A stretch of 64,000 nucleotides of DNA from Parus major (taxonomy: Eukaryota > Chordata > Aves > Passeriformes > Paridae): assembly GCF_001522545.3 (NCBI RefSeq), contig NC_031769.1, positions 25,132,100-25,196,099 of the forward strand, written 5' to 3'. Below, in pieces: positions 28,201 through 36,715 of this stretch. The notes below the pieces were generated by a model, which had not been told where the DNA came from, made no database searches, and saw only the letters and a program-made list of their open reading frames with translations. How positions within the stretch are numbered: position 1 is the stretch's first letter; every line of letters begins with the position of its first letter. Both the position numbers and the translations under genes were made by a program.

Positions 28201-29349
28201 ATCAACTACCAGGTTCTGATCATCCAGGCATAGAACATGTTTAGAGGACGAATCACCAGCTATTGAGCGCAATTTTTCTTCTTGGACTGTTGTCTTAGAA
28301 AGGCCAATGGTAATAAAATATATTCCAATACTTCTAGCTGTTGCAGCTATCCCTTGGACATTAGGGCTGTTTGGATGATCCACACCATCAGTCATCAAAA
28401 AAGCCACTTTCACACTTGTCTTACGACTTTCAGTTTTAAACAGCTGAGTGGCATTTGAAACTGCATAATAGGAATAAGTGCCATGGCCAATAAAGCCCAG
28501 AGAGCTGATTTTCTCCTTAAAATTCTGGACATTTTTCCAGGCTGTAAAGGGTTGATCAATACTAACTGTGCTGCTGAACTGCATACTTGCTAGTTTGACA
28601 TTATACATGTGAGACTTAACTGGCTTCATCTGGAAAATGCTGTCAGTTATGTTTTGAACAAAATCCTTCTGTAAATCAAACAACTGATTTTTGGCACTTT
28701 CTGAACTGTCCACGATAAAGACTATATCAACAAGACACATATCACCTGTAAGGGAACAAGAAAGTGAAATCTATGAATGATGAGAATACCTGCACAACAG
28801 ATTTCAGATAATTCTTGGCAAAAATAGTTTTCCCAAAGATTCCTCTCTCTTCTCAGTAAAAATTCTAACAATAAATTTCACTGTAAAAATCCAAGGAATT
28901 CTAATGAAAATTGTCAAGTTAGGGTTTTGATATGTTTTAGTATTTTAGTAGATTTTGTATAGAAAATGCACATGCAATTTCAAACAAAAAATCAGGTCTC
29001 CTATAATTTTTCTTAAGAGATATACATGTCAATGAAAATCATTGGTCAAACTGGAATCCATGTCCAAGTTGTCAAAAAGTATTTTCTAGACTATATAATA
29101 AAAATAAATAATATTTTATATATTTACATTAAATTTATCAATTACTACATAATTATGCTAAAATGCATGGATACATGCAACACAGTCAATCAGAAATTTT
29201 AAGAAAATGGTTTTACCTTCATCTTTTGGCATAGGAGAGTAAATATTCTTTCCTTTTTTTCTGTTTTGCCCATGTACTATCTGGTTTGTTATCACAGCCA
29301 GAAGTATAAAGCAAAAGAAAAAACATTTTTTCCTCATAATAACTTTCAT
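1192..29349 (-). CDS. COL28A1: COL28A1, collagen type XXVIII alpha-1 chain, 5' half (21 coding exons, partial)
   Basis: Secreted matrix collagen of the VWA-containing collagen group. Seen on the minus strand: signal-peptide exon, VWA exon with an intact metal-binding motif (DSSES near residue 58), short linker exons with the Cys-rich stretch CVRKICECEKG, then 17 exons of Gly-X-Y repeats. All junctions after the VWA exon are phase 0 with GT-AG borders. The exons in the window sum to 601 codons; the family is about 1,100 residues, so the rest of the helix, the second VWA domain and the C-terminal Kunitz domain must lie left of position 1. The many one-residue helix interruptions and the neighbour MIOS point to type XXVIII rather than VI. 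Every visible exon is open, so the gene looks functional. Identification is from domain order and synteny, not a search. Confidence 0.93.
1853..1924 (-). CDS. COL28A1: COL28A1 coding exon 20, Gly-X-Y (72 nt)
   Basis: 24 codons starting GDPGEKGSKGMIGLMG, ending PKGPAGPK: eight perfect triplets. Donor AAA|GTAAGC. Confidence 0.93.
2501..2569 (-). CDS. COL28A1: COL28A1 coding exon 19, Gly-X-Y (69 nt)
   Basis: 23 codons starting GEKGDQGPRGPEGPPG, with G-K-G at residues 16-18 and ending DVGQK. Donor AAG|GTATGA. Confidence 0.93.
4533..4604 (-). CDS. COL28A1: COL28A1 coding exon 18, Gly-X-Y (72 nt)
   Basis: 24 codons starting GDTGLPGLPGEKGVKG, ending EKGLTGTK: eight perfect triplets and no interruption. 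Donor AAG|GTAAGG, acceptor TTTAAG. Confidence 0.93.
5560..5628 (-). CDS. COL28A1: COL28A1 coding exon 17, Gly-X-Y (69 nt)
   Basis: 23 codons starting GEPGEPGQKGEAGLPG, then I-N-S-S-G: the class interruption with Gly18 changed to Asn. Donor AAA|GTGAGC. Confidence 0.92.
6866..6934 (-). CDS. COL28A1: COL28A1 coding exon 16, Gly-X-Y (69 nt)
   Basis: 23 codons starting GIQGPQGIPGAKGSQG, with G-S-G at residues 16-18 and ending RPGPK. Donor AAG|GTAATG. This is the closest intact match to the relic exon at 36273-36341. Confidence 0.93.
7401..7469 (-). CDS. COL28A1: COL28A1 coding exon 15, Gly-X-Y (69 nt)
   Basis: 23 codons starting GEQGQVGPQGPPGPPG, with G-I-G at residues 16-18 and ending NPGSR. 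Donor CGG|GTAAGT. Confidence 0.93.
8229..8297 (-). CDS. COL28A1: COL28A1 coding exon 14, Gly-X-Y (69 nt)
   Basis: 23 codons starting GEKGSEGVRGPPGPKG. The interruption sits at the class position, but here Gly18 is replaced by Gln (G-E-Q-V-K-G). Donor AAG|GTGAGG. The first six residues match a relic exon at 36.7 kb. Confidence 0.93.
9227..9295 (-). CDS. COL28A1: COL28A1 coding exon 13, Gly-X-Y (69 nt)
   Basis: 23 codons starting GPPGPAGSPGERGPQG, with G-E-G at residues 16-18 and ending IQGQK. A long T-run precedes the acceptor CAG; donor AAG|GTAGTT. Confidence 0.93.
10378..10446 (-). CDS. COL28A1: COL28A1 coding exon 12, Gly-X-Y (69 nt)
   Basis: 23 codons starting GAEGREGKIGLPGPPG, with G-I-G at residues 16-18 and ending EPGLP. 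Donor CCT|GTAAGT. Confidence 0.92.
11931..11999 (-). CDS. COL28A1: COL28A1 coding exon 11, Gly-X-Y (69 nt)
   Basis: 23 codons starting GEQGPPGPYGPAGPPG and ending IGEPGPK. First of the uniform 69-nt class; the one-residue gap (G-I-G) is at residues 16-18. Donor AAG|GTAACT. Confidence 0.93.
15725..15793 (-). other. Candidate 69-nt exon in COL28A1 intron 10 (cryptic or bird-specific)
   Basis: On the minus strand, 23 open codons are flanked by a good acceptor (TTTATTTTAG) and donor (AAG|GTAATT), in phase 0 like its neighbours. It reads KAQTNNSAFNAIAPVRFHK and four more residues, with no glycine. If spliced in, it would put a 23-residue non-helical break between exons 10 and 11. Chance is possible in 8 kb of intron: a random 23-codon frame is open roughly a third of the time. 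Confidence 0.25.
17153..17279 (+). repeat. GTAATA/TAA microsatellite
   Basis: About 125 bp of degenerate TAATAG/TAATAA units grading into CAA/TAA triplets at the right end. It lies in the COL28A1 intron. On the minus strand it reads as a run of leucine codons, which is an artefact and not a protein. Confidence 0.95.
20231..20284 (-). CDS. COL28A1: COL28A1 coding exon 10, Gly-X-Y (54 nt)
   Basis: GIRGDPGQQGPKGIQGNK: six perfect triplets, the last of the small-exon group before the 8.2 kb intron. Donor AAG|GTAAGA. Confidence 0.93.
20557..20601 (-). CDS. COL28A1: COL28A1 coding exon 9, Gly-X-Y (45 nt)
   Basis: GLQGSVGPTGPRGPQ: five perfect triplets. Acceptor CCTCAG, donor CAG|GTAAGG. Confidence 0.93.
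20602..23166 (-). other. COL28A1: COL28A1 intron 8, 2.6 kb
   Basis: AT-rich, with a slightly more GC-rich patch near 21.42-21.57 kb. No exon, RNA gene or known repeat recognised. Confidence 0.6.
23167..23211 (-). CDS. COL28A1: COL28A1 coding exon 8, Gly-X-Y (45 nt) with a cysteine
   Basis: GERGECGPPGTKGEI: five perfect triplets in a classic 45-nt exon. The Cys at a Y position inside the helix could make an interchain disulphide. Donor ATA|GTAAGT. Confidence 0.92.
24288..24314 (-). CDS. COL28A1: COL28A1 coding exon 7, Gly-X-Y (27 nt)
   Basis: A 27-nt exon of three perfect triplets, GAPGYKGEK. Donor AAG|GTAAGT. Small, but it fits phase and repeat exactly. Confidence 0.85.
24850..24884. repeat. 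Perfect 14-bp inverted repeat with a 7-nt loop
   Basis: Arms AAACCAGGCTGTAG and CTACAGCCTGGTTT flank TGTAGTG. It lies in the COL28A1 intron between exons 6 and 7. It would form a stable short hairpin but is shorter than a usual miRNA precursor; it may be a small mobile-element end or a local inversion. Confidence 0.85.
24997..25038 (-). CDS. COL28A1: COL28A1 coding exon 6, Gly-X-Y (42 nt)
   Basis: GDAQKGDHGEKGEE. The first unit G-D-A-Q-K-G is an interruption with four residues between glycines. Donor GAG|GTATGT. Confidence 0.9.
25551..25604 (-). CDS. COL28A1: COL28A1 coding exon 5, Gly-X-Y (54 nt)
   Basis: GSAGSKGEKGDPGPKGNK: six uninterrupted triplets in the classic 54-nt collagen exon size. 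Donor AAG|GTAATG; acceptor ends CAG. Confidence 0.93.
26836..26892 (-). CDS. COL28A1: COL28A1 coding exon 4: Cys-rich linker and helix start
   Basis: A 57-nt phase-0 exon reads CVRKICECEKGLKGDKGDS. Three cysteines directly before the first Gly-X-Y triplets could form interchain disulphides that register the trimer (inference). Acceptor CCCTGTAG, donor TCA|GTAAGT. Confidence 0.9.
27529..27549 (-). CDS. COL28A1: COL28A1 coding exon 3: 21-nt linker micro-exon
   Basis: A 21-nt phase-0 exon between VWA and helix encodes ESLLQKQ. The acceptor is CTTTTCAG and the donor CAG|GTAGGG. It is supported by splice sites, reading phase and position only; a different or skipped exon is possible. Confidence 0.65.
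28186..28745 (-). CDS. COL28A1: COL28A1 coding exon 2: first VWA domain
   Basis: A 560-nt exon encodes a whole von Willebrand A domain, open throughout. It starts in phase 1 (acceptor CCCTTACAG) with MCLVDIVFIVDSSESAKNQ. The MIDAS pieces are visible: D-x-S-x-S (DSSES), a Thr in GHGTYSYYAV, and Asp in FLMTDGVDH. It ends DVTLQL in phase 0 at a strong donor (CTG|GTAAGT). VWA domains of matrix collagens bind ligands through this metal site, so intactness suggests function. The single-exon layout contrasts with the small helix exons downstream. Confidence 0.95.
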
Positions 29350-29369
29350 CCCAAATAGACCTTTCCTTC
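29217..29369 (-). CDS. COL28A1: COL28A1 coding exon 1: 5' UTR end, start codon and signal peptide
   Basis: The exon begins after an acceptor (TTTAAACAG) and has 20 nt of 5' UTR. The first ATG is at 29349-29347 and a second in-frame ATG lies four codons on. The product starts MKVIMRKKCFFFCFILLAVI, a basic n-region plus a hydrophobic core; cleavage is likely near VHG-Q. The second Met (A at -3) could also be used. The exon ends in phase 1 (GAAG|GTAAAA), which joins to the VWA exon to read PKDEGDMCLVDI. At least one upstream non-coding exon must exist because the exon starts with an acceptor. Confidence 0.88.
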
Positions 29370-30062
29370 CTGTTTAAAGTAAAAAGCCAGCTGTGAATAC
29401 CTCATTAACAGAAGCAAATAAATAAATACATATACTTTAAATGCATATTCATGGGAAGAATTGTTCCAGAGAAAAATATATAGAAAACAATTATAAAAAG
29501 TCACTGTGTAGGTAATTGAAGCACAGTTACCAGCACTATCTCAACTGTAGCTCACATGGATAGTTGAACCTGTTTATTACAGAAGAAAATGGGTGTAACA
29601 CTGCCTTTTCTTTCTTAACAAAAAGTCTGGAGCATCAGTATGAACAATTTATTCTTCTAAGAAACAGTGGCTTACTAATGAAATTAGTAGTTAATAATGA
29701 AATATTAATATTAAATGGATGTTACATAATCTGTGCAGTATTTTTCATTAAGATAATATTCTATTATAATGACAAAATACTGATAAAATGAAAATGAGAA
29801 TGTTTAAATGGGCAATTCAACATATTTTTAGAGAATACTGAACTAAATTAAATACTGAATTAAAACTCCTTTACACAAAAAAAGTCTGTCATTTACAAGT
29901 TAATTTTAAATATCATCAATAATGAATAAAATATGTTAAATGTAAAAATCCTTCCTAAATCTTCTTTTCAAGTCCATCAAGCAGGAAATATATACATACA
30001 TATATATGGAAACTGTAAGTGCAGTCCTCTAAAACCAGAGAGGAAATAACAAAGTCTCATAC
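29370..30062 (-). other. COL28A1: Probable 5' intron of COL28A1
   Basis: AT-rich, with a short TATA/CATA alternation near 29990-30007. It would be the intron between the candidate leader exon and coding exon 1. Nothing else seen. Confidence 0.4.
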
Positions 30063-30372
30063 CTTTGAAGATATCCAGAAAGCAAACTGTGGATTTAGAA
30101 AGATTTCAGTGTAGAAAATATGTCCTGTAGGTCATGCTGGAAAATATGGATTTTTTACCAAAATAAAACAATCTACAAATAAGTAGCCTATACACTTGTA
30201 AATGGCTCTACCTTGCATATAGATATTTTATCTTTTATTGCTGCTGTTTAGTTGGCTAAAGTTTAAACTAAGATAGTTGGGCACTTGGCCAGGGCTGAGC
30301 GAGAGACCAAGCCATTATATTAAAGGGACAGTGTCAGGCTGGGAGCACAAGTGCTTTTCCACATTAAGTAAC
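30063..30372 (-). other. COL28A1: Candidate non-coding first exon of COL28A1
   Basis: Exon 1 with the start codon begins at an acceptor, so an upstream exon is required. A good donor (CAAAG|GTATGAG) lies at 30063/30062, and a TATAAAA box on the same strand lies at 30399-30405, which would place a start near 30372. The right end is a guess from the TATA spacing. Confidence 0.3.
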
Positions 30373-30398
30373 TGCACTTTTGCATTTAAAAAACCTGA

Positions 30399-30405
30399 TT
30401 TTATA
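30399..30405 (-). promoter_or_regulatory. Possible TATA box for COL28A1
   Basis: Minus-strand TATAAAA in GTTGTATAAAATCAGG, about 1.05 kb upstream of the start codon. The area has no CpG island, which fits a tissue-restricted matrix gene. Location only; no transcript evidence. Confidence 0.3.
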
Positions 30406-30965
30406 CAACCTACATCTTTACCCTTCACTCTGCCAGTCACATGACACTTGTCTGTGTTAATGTTGCCGCACTGGCTAGATCAGAAATGTGAGAGCAGTAC
30501 AACATCACTTGCAGGCTAGAACTGAAGTCTGACCTGATGGTTTGAGAGTCTGCCAGGACTGCAGGACTCAAAGGTGGTAACTATATTAGCAATTACAATA
30601 ATAAAAGAAAACTTAAAAAAAAAAAAAGGAAAAAAGAAAAAATCTTCTCAAGCTGGTTTCCTCAGAAATTCTTCCTACCTTTTAAATCTTCTGAGGCATC
30701 AGACACAGACAGGATATCTAAAAGGCAATCATGAAGGCAGCTAGGCAGCTTCCAGAATGTTGCATGGAAATTATCTTTTCTCAATCTACTGGCAGGCTTC
30801 AGACTAAAACTGTGTTATCACAGTGTTAAGCGAAAAAAACATGTTAATGATAAGTCTCAAGGAATCATAACATGCCCTGAGGGAGTTAAGTGCAAATGCC
30901 CAGCAGAAGGTAGCAGACATCCTCCTGGATAGGCACTGCCTCAGCACCTTGGTCACAGGGGAGCA

Positions 30966-32330
30966 TCACAGAATATCCTAAGTTGTTAGGGACCCACAAG
31001 AATGTAGTCCAATTCCTAGCCCTGCATAAGCCAAACATCAAAAATCACACCACGTGCTGAAGGAATTGTCCAATTATTTCTTGAACTCTTACAGGCTTGG
31101 GGTGTGACCACTTTCCTGGGGAGCTTGTTCCAGTGCCTGTTCCTGGCTCCCTGGACACACTACCATCATCACCTTGCTGCCAGCCAGGACCTCTAGAGCC
31201 CTTTCTAGCCTCTTGTTCCTCAGTCTGTCCTTACATCCAAGGTTATCCCAGGTGCTGAATCTGGGACTTGCCCACGTTAAACTTCATACAAATGGTGGTT
31301 GCTGAGCCCTCTCATTTCTCAATTAGAGAATCAATTTCTCTCTGCAGGGCATCTCTGATGGAGTCAACAGCTCCTCCCAATTTAACGTAATCAACAAATT
31401 TACTTAGTATACCTTATAGACATGTGTCCCAATCATTTATGAAGATGTTGAAGAGCACAGGGCTGAAGATAGAGCCTGCAGAACCCCACTAGAGACAAGT
31501 CACCAGATCACTATAACCCTGTGCCTGACCCCTGAGCCAGTTCCTCGCTCATCACATGATGTGTTTATCCAGCTGTGTGACTGACATTTTGTCCAAAGGA
31601 TTCTGTGAAAGACAATATAAGAAACTTTTCTGAAATCCAAAAAATTATATCAACTGGCTTCCTTTGATCAACTAGGTGGGTTACCTTGTCATAGAAGGAA
31701 ATTAACTTCGACAAGCAGGATATTTCCCTCATGAAGGCATGTTGGCTGTGACTGATGATGTCTGTATTGTCCTTCAGGAGTTTTTAATTACTTCCCAGAA
31801 TAATAATAATCTCCATAATTTTACCAGACACTGATGAGAGACTGACAGATCTGTACTTAATAGAGTCATCATCTATCTCTTCTTGAAAATTTGGCCAACA
31901 TTTTCCAGCTTCCAGACAACTGAAACCTTTCCAGATTCCCAAGACCATTGAAAAATCATTGAGTGAAGTCTCATAATGCCATCATCCCTTTGAGTACCCT
32001 GGGATGAATCCCACCAGGCCCTATGGACTTAGCAGAATCCAGCTGCAGCAGCAAATTCCACATTAGCTCAAGTGGCTGGGATATGTTGACTAGGAGCTTG
32101 TAAGTAAGCTGAGTACTTAAGCTTTTAAGTAAGTAGAGGACATTTCCTGCTGATTTCATTAAAATGTTGGTGAAAGGGAAAGAATAGGGAGGAAAAGAAT
32201 AAGGCACAAGTGACCATTGAACATAAAGAAAGTATCTGTCTTCATTAAGGTCAGTAAAACATCCTTCATGTAGCCTGGGTGCAAGGTCTCTCTATTGATA
32301 GACTAAACACTTCCATAAGCACCACTTTCT
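30966..32330 (-). mobile_element. CR1-type LINE fragment, including decayed reverse-transcriptase region
   Basis: Antisense on the plus strand. Phrases typical of avian CR1 are present, for example the blocks around GGCTTGGGGTGTGACCACTT and CCTTGTCATAGAAGGAAAT. Reading the minus strand gives scraps of the CR1 polymerase (a SGV-x-x-GS-x-x-LF-x-x-FIND-like stretch near 31430-31480) broken by stops and shifts. It is dead. The borders are approximate, and two adjacent CR1 insertions cannot be excluded. Confidence 0.8.
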
Positions 32331-32534
32331 GCTTCTCCAAGGGTATATCCCTTTATAAGGAGACATTCAACTAGAAATACACCTTTGCAAACACCATTAT
32401 CTGTTTGTGTGTGTTGTGAGCCATGAGTATGATACGATACGCAACCTTAACTAAATTAAAGGGTGAGACAGGTACTAAGGAACTCAAAGAAATCTTAGCT
32501 CTTAGCAAAGATGGAGATAACATTAATCTGTTTC

Positions 32535-33152
32535 TGTTGCTGGATTTGGCTGGGGCAGAGTTGATTTTCTCCACAGTAGCTGGTATGGGGCTGTTTTGAA
32601 TTAATGCTGAAAACAGTGCTGATAATTCAGGAATATTTCAGCTGTTGCTGAGTAGTGCTTACACAGGGTCAAGGCCTTTTCTGCTCATCTCAGCCCAGCT
32701 GGGAGTGGGCTGTGGATGCACAAGGAGTTGATAGGGGACACAGCCAGGACAGCTGACCCCAGCTGACCAAAGGGATATCCCAGATCATATGCTATCATGA
32801 TCAGGATGAAAAGCTGGAAGAAGATTGTTTTTGGGGCCACGGCTTAGGGACTGGCTGGGTATGCGTCAGCTTGTGGTGAGTAATTGTTTTAATTTGCAAC
32901 ACTTGTTGGGTTTTATTTCTCTTGCTGTTTTCCTTTTCATTACAATATTATTGTTATTGGTTAAAAAAATTAATAGGTTAATTAAAATAGGTTAGGTAAA
33001 ATAGATAGAAAAAATAATAAACGTTTTTTCTCTCAACCCATGTGTTTTCTTCTTTTTACCCTTCTGATTCTGTTCCTCCCATCCTGATGAGGGTGGAGAA
33101 TAAGCAAGAGGCTGTGCAGTGCTAAGTTGATGGCTGGGGTTAAGCCATGACA
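32535..33152 (-). mobile_element. Solo LTR of an avian ERV-L-type endogenous retrovirus
   Basis: About 618 bp. On the minus strand it begins TGTCATGGCTTAACCCCAGC, the familiar start of a common avian ERV-L LTR, and ends ...CAGCAACA. The inner part (CAGCTGTCCTGGCTGTGTCC region, minus strand) also fits. Imperfect 5-bp flanks GTTTC (32530-32534) and GGTTC (33153-33157) look like the target duplication. No internal viral genes are present, so it is a recombined solo LTR. Confidence 0.82.
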
Positions 33153-33157
33153 GGTTC

Positions 33158-35667
33158 TATGTGAGAGCTGTACCTTTGCCCCATGCCTACACAGTACCAC
33201 TCCTACACAGATCTGCCAGTCTGTTCATACTGTTAACATGAAATGTACCGAAGGAACATGCTGCTAACAGAAAAAAATCCTACCCATTACCACTGCTCAC
33301 GCTCTTCACCCTGTTCAAGTGAGGAAGGATTTGCTGGCCCAGCAGCTGCAGCTTCCTTCCAAAAACTTCTACACTGTCTCCTGTCAAATATGTGTCATCT
33401 TTCTTGAAGCTAATTTTCTTCATTAAGTAAATTTTGCCTTCATTACACACATGGAAAACAAAGAATTTCAATGGAATACAGATTTTTACACTAAATATTT
33501 GTTAGTGCTACAAATGATAATAATTGTTAGCATCCAGCATCTGTTATATTAGAGACACTGGTGATGATCAAATATTTCATTAGCAACAAATTAGTCATAC
33601 AGATCACTCATACTGTTCACATACTTATTCTTACCCTTATGCACACTTAGATCAAGACTGCAAACAGCTTATCTCATCAATAGCTATAGGGGGGAAAAAA
33701 GCCTTTTCCAGCAGATGGCAAGTTTTATCTTCACAGTGTGCCAAAACAGAATTGAACGAATGGATTTCCAGATGTGTTCAAAGATTTCTCACTTTTTTTG
33801 GGAATCCTGCAACTATGACTCTCATCTGGCAGAGATCAGAAAATGTTAACACTTATGATTTTTAGACATAACAATTTGACTAGTCAAATATACATGAACC
33901 CTGGTAGTTCTGATGCACATGTTATAGTTGGACAGTAATACGCTCAAGTTTGGTTGTATTTCTGTGGCTAGAACATCCATAAATCTGTTACATTTTGGTC
34001 TGTAACCGGTCTCTGGAAACAGCCTAAGCTCATCTTCCCTTCTTACTGTGGTTTGGAAGTACAGTAAGAATCTTGACAGTTCCACAACAGGATTGTTGAT
34101 TTACAATTCAGAGCTTTTTTTTTTTTTTTTTCACTAGTCTTTTTAGTATATATTTTCATAGTTTTGTATTCACTTAGAAATCAAATCTGATGATAGTAAC
34201 GAGTCCAGATTTACAGCATTGTTTTAACATTAATATTTCCTGCAAAGCTTTTCAGTACAGCAGTGTTCCAATGGCTGCCCTGAACCACATACTCTAAACC
34301 AGATGCTCTACATATTCTGCTGCCAGGACTACTGAATCTGTCTAAATCCACCCATTACATGACCATACCTAAGTTCTAGTCTGCAATACAAAGTTTTATC
34401 TGTACAACTCGTTTTATGTTGCTAGTGAATTTCAAGTAAAAAAGCCTTTAGTTCCTGCATACATACTAAGTCATCTGTTCTACTGGAAAAATAATGTATA
34501 GCTTTTGTTACTGGTACATATCTGCCCTCCTTGAATAATTCCTGCTATTCTCATTACTGAAACTCAAAGACAGTAAAGAAGGAATAAAAAGAGAGAATTG
34601 ACAAAGATAAGAGAGAGCTTCTGTGTGAAAACAAAGTAAATTATTATTCTGTTGCTTGCAAAGCCACAACTGAATGCCAACGGGATATGATCTATAAAAG
34701 TATGAAAGAAGGTGGATATTCTAGAGTACATGAATGTAAAATGTCAGAGGACTTACACTATGGGTCAGTTTTTTTGATGACATCAATCAAAACTCACTGC
34801 CTTAAATTTATATTTTTTGCCCTGGTGAGATCTTCACTTAATAAGAATGACAATAATTACTATAAAGAATAGTAGATATTTTGTTCTCTGGCTAGGAGAC
34901 ATCACTAGTAGGTGCAATTTGAAATAAATATTTAAATAGGTTTTAAAATTACTGTTCTTAGAGCTAGATATATCCTGACTTAGTGCCATTGCTATTCATA
35001 CACTGCAAGCAAAGTCGCGATTACTTGCCTTCTTAAAACCAGATTGCAATAAGTGTATCAAAAGGACCACTTAGTTGCTGAATATTTAAGCTATGAAGAA
35101 TATTTATGCTATTTAAATCCTGCCCTCTGGTGTATCTACAAGATAATGCATAATGATAGTAATGACAGTGCTTCATACCAGGTGACTCATTCATCATTTA
35201 TCATTTATACACACCAAGTAAAGGAGGCTACTGTCTGGGCAAAACATTTGTGCCCTTGTAATAGAAGGTGGAAACTGAAGACCAAGATATTAAAAGACTA
35301 AGATACAACACTGAGGAGGGAGGATATGTCCTAGAAGAACTGTTTTTACTCCTTAGTTCCTACCTGATCCTGAGATTCTAAATACCCATTTCACACATTC
35401 CTCTCTTTTAGATATACAAATTAAGAGGACCAGTACATCACGGGGATCTTCTGAGTACTGCAAAGTTAATGAAAGCTAAAAATCAATGTATTGGCAAAGC
35501 AGTATGAACTACTGAAGTAAGTACAGTTCTAGGTTGTCAGAGCAGTGAATGACAGTCTCGTTATGTCCCTTATGTAGCACTGGCCCAAGTAATAAGGTAA
35601 ATTATTACTTATATTTATACGAAAACAGAGCAAAGATTAAAATGGTAACTGTTTAAAACAGATTCAC
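33158..35667. other. Intergenic stretch without recognised genes
   Basis: AT-rich sequence between the solo LTR and the relic collagen exons. It includes an 18-nt T-run near 34114-34131. Two minus-strand frames (33280-33471, 33846-34085) are open but match nothing I recognise. Parts of the relic COL28-like gene too decayed to see may lie here. Confidence 0.5.
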
Positions 35668-35734
35668 TTTACTTCCTGGCAGTCCCATTCCTGAAATTCC
35701 AGTTTCCATTTGGACCAGGCTCACTTTGTTGTTC
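35668..35734 (-). pseudogene. Relic COL28-like collagen exon (frameshifted)
   Basis: About 67 nt, with a T-run acceptor (TTTTTTAG) and a donor-like end (AAA|GTGAAT). The last part reads GISGMGLPGSK, which shows the COL28 pattern G-x-G-x-P-G-x-K found at residues 16-23 of intact exons (compare GIGNPGSR in exon 15). The first part shows collagen residues (EPGPNG) only in another frame, so one or two bases have been lost. Low-complexity A/C-rich sequence follows at 35755-35850. Confidence 0.7.
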
Positions 35735-36272
35735 CTAAAAAAGACAAACACATATCCCCTACCCCCAAAAGGAGAAAAAAAAACCCAAAAAAAACCACCC
35801 AAACCAAACCAAAACCCACAAAACCCACAACACAAAAACCCATCCAAAATTCCAATTTAGAATTATTTGTGTAAATGTTTTACTTCATTAACAGCTTAAA
35901 GCAGAGATGGCCAAATGTGTAGCCATTACATCATCCACTGTGTAGCCATTTTGTGGCTACAAAAAATTCTCAGCTTGAATAAGGACTTTGGTCAGGCTAA
36001 GTAACATAGAATATTCTTAAAAATCAGCATATCTAATTTTCAAATTCTTTAAACAATCCTTTGTAAATCCTCTATGTTTCTTCTTAACATATGATAGAGC
36101 TCAAGAGGAGTTCTCTCTCTAACAGCCTACAGTGATCAAAGCTGAAGAGTTGCCTTTCATTTCATGAGTTTTCCTAGAAGAACACAAGCTCTAATATATA
36201 AAAAGCATTGTCCTCTGTCACATATTTCCCCTGCTCTATCCTTCTAAAATTAGGATTTTTTTCATGGGTTAC

Positions 36273-36341
36273 CTTTGGACTTTGAACACTCAAACTTTTC
36301 AATCCATTTGGTCCAGGTATTCTTTCAGGAGCCTGGATACA
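36273..36341 (-). pseudogene. Relic COL28-like collagen exon, 69 nt, glycines lost
   Basis: Exactly 69 nt, open, with acceptor (TTTCCAG) and donor (AAG|GTAACC) intact. It reads CIQAPERIPGPNGLKSLSVQ then SPK. At the eight glycine positions of the intact class (1,4,7,10,13,16,18,21) it has C,A,R,G,G,S,S,S, and each non-Gly codon is one base from a Gly codon. Nine of 23 residues equal COL28A1 exon 16 (GIQGPQGIPGAKG...). A triple helix could not tolerate six Gly losses, so this is a decaying duplicate, not a working exon. Confidence 0.85.
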
Positions 36342-36646
36342 CTGGAAAGATTAGTTAGGACACTAATTCCTAAACTTCCACAGATCAGTTTTTCAATTAG
36401 TAGTTACCTTCAGAAAAAAGTGAATGTACCTGTGAAATTCTTGCTCTGTTTATTCCAATTCCCCTTGCTCCCAACTCCAATGCATCCCACTGAATAATAA
36501 ATACAGCAACCACCACTAACATTAATGGAGTAAGTGAAACCAGAGTTTTTTCACTCTTACCCAAGCAGTTGACAAAGGCCATTCTGCCATCAAAAGAAGA
36601 GTCACCTTCCTTACTTAACAGGCTATTTATTTTGAATGCCTCAAGT

Positions 36647-36715
36647 AATGAATGACCAAGGTGAAAGACCTGGTGGGCCAGCTAGACCTACTGTATCCTC
36701 TGAACCCTTTTCACC
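36647..36715 (-). pseudogene. Relic COL28-like collagen exon, donor lost
   Basis: It follows a good acceptor (TTATTTTCAG) and reads GEKGSEDTVGLAGPPGLSPW. The first six residues are identical to COL28A1 exon 14 (GEKGSEGVRG). Gly7 is Asp, Gly18 and Gly21 are Ser. At the expected 69-nt end there is no GT donor, and a stop follows two codons later. The left border is set by the class length, not by a splice site. Confidence 0.8.

Noticed and set aside
33280..33471. Minus-strand frame of 63 codons
   Set aside because: Reads smoothly but matches no family I know and has no splice support.
33846..34085. Minus-strand frame of 79 codons
   Set aside because: No recognisable motif, no conserved pattern, no supporting splice sites.
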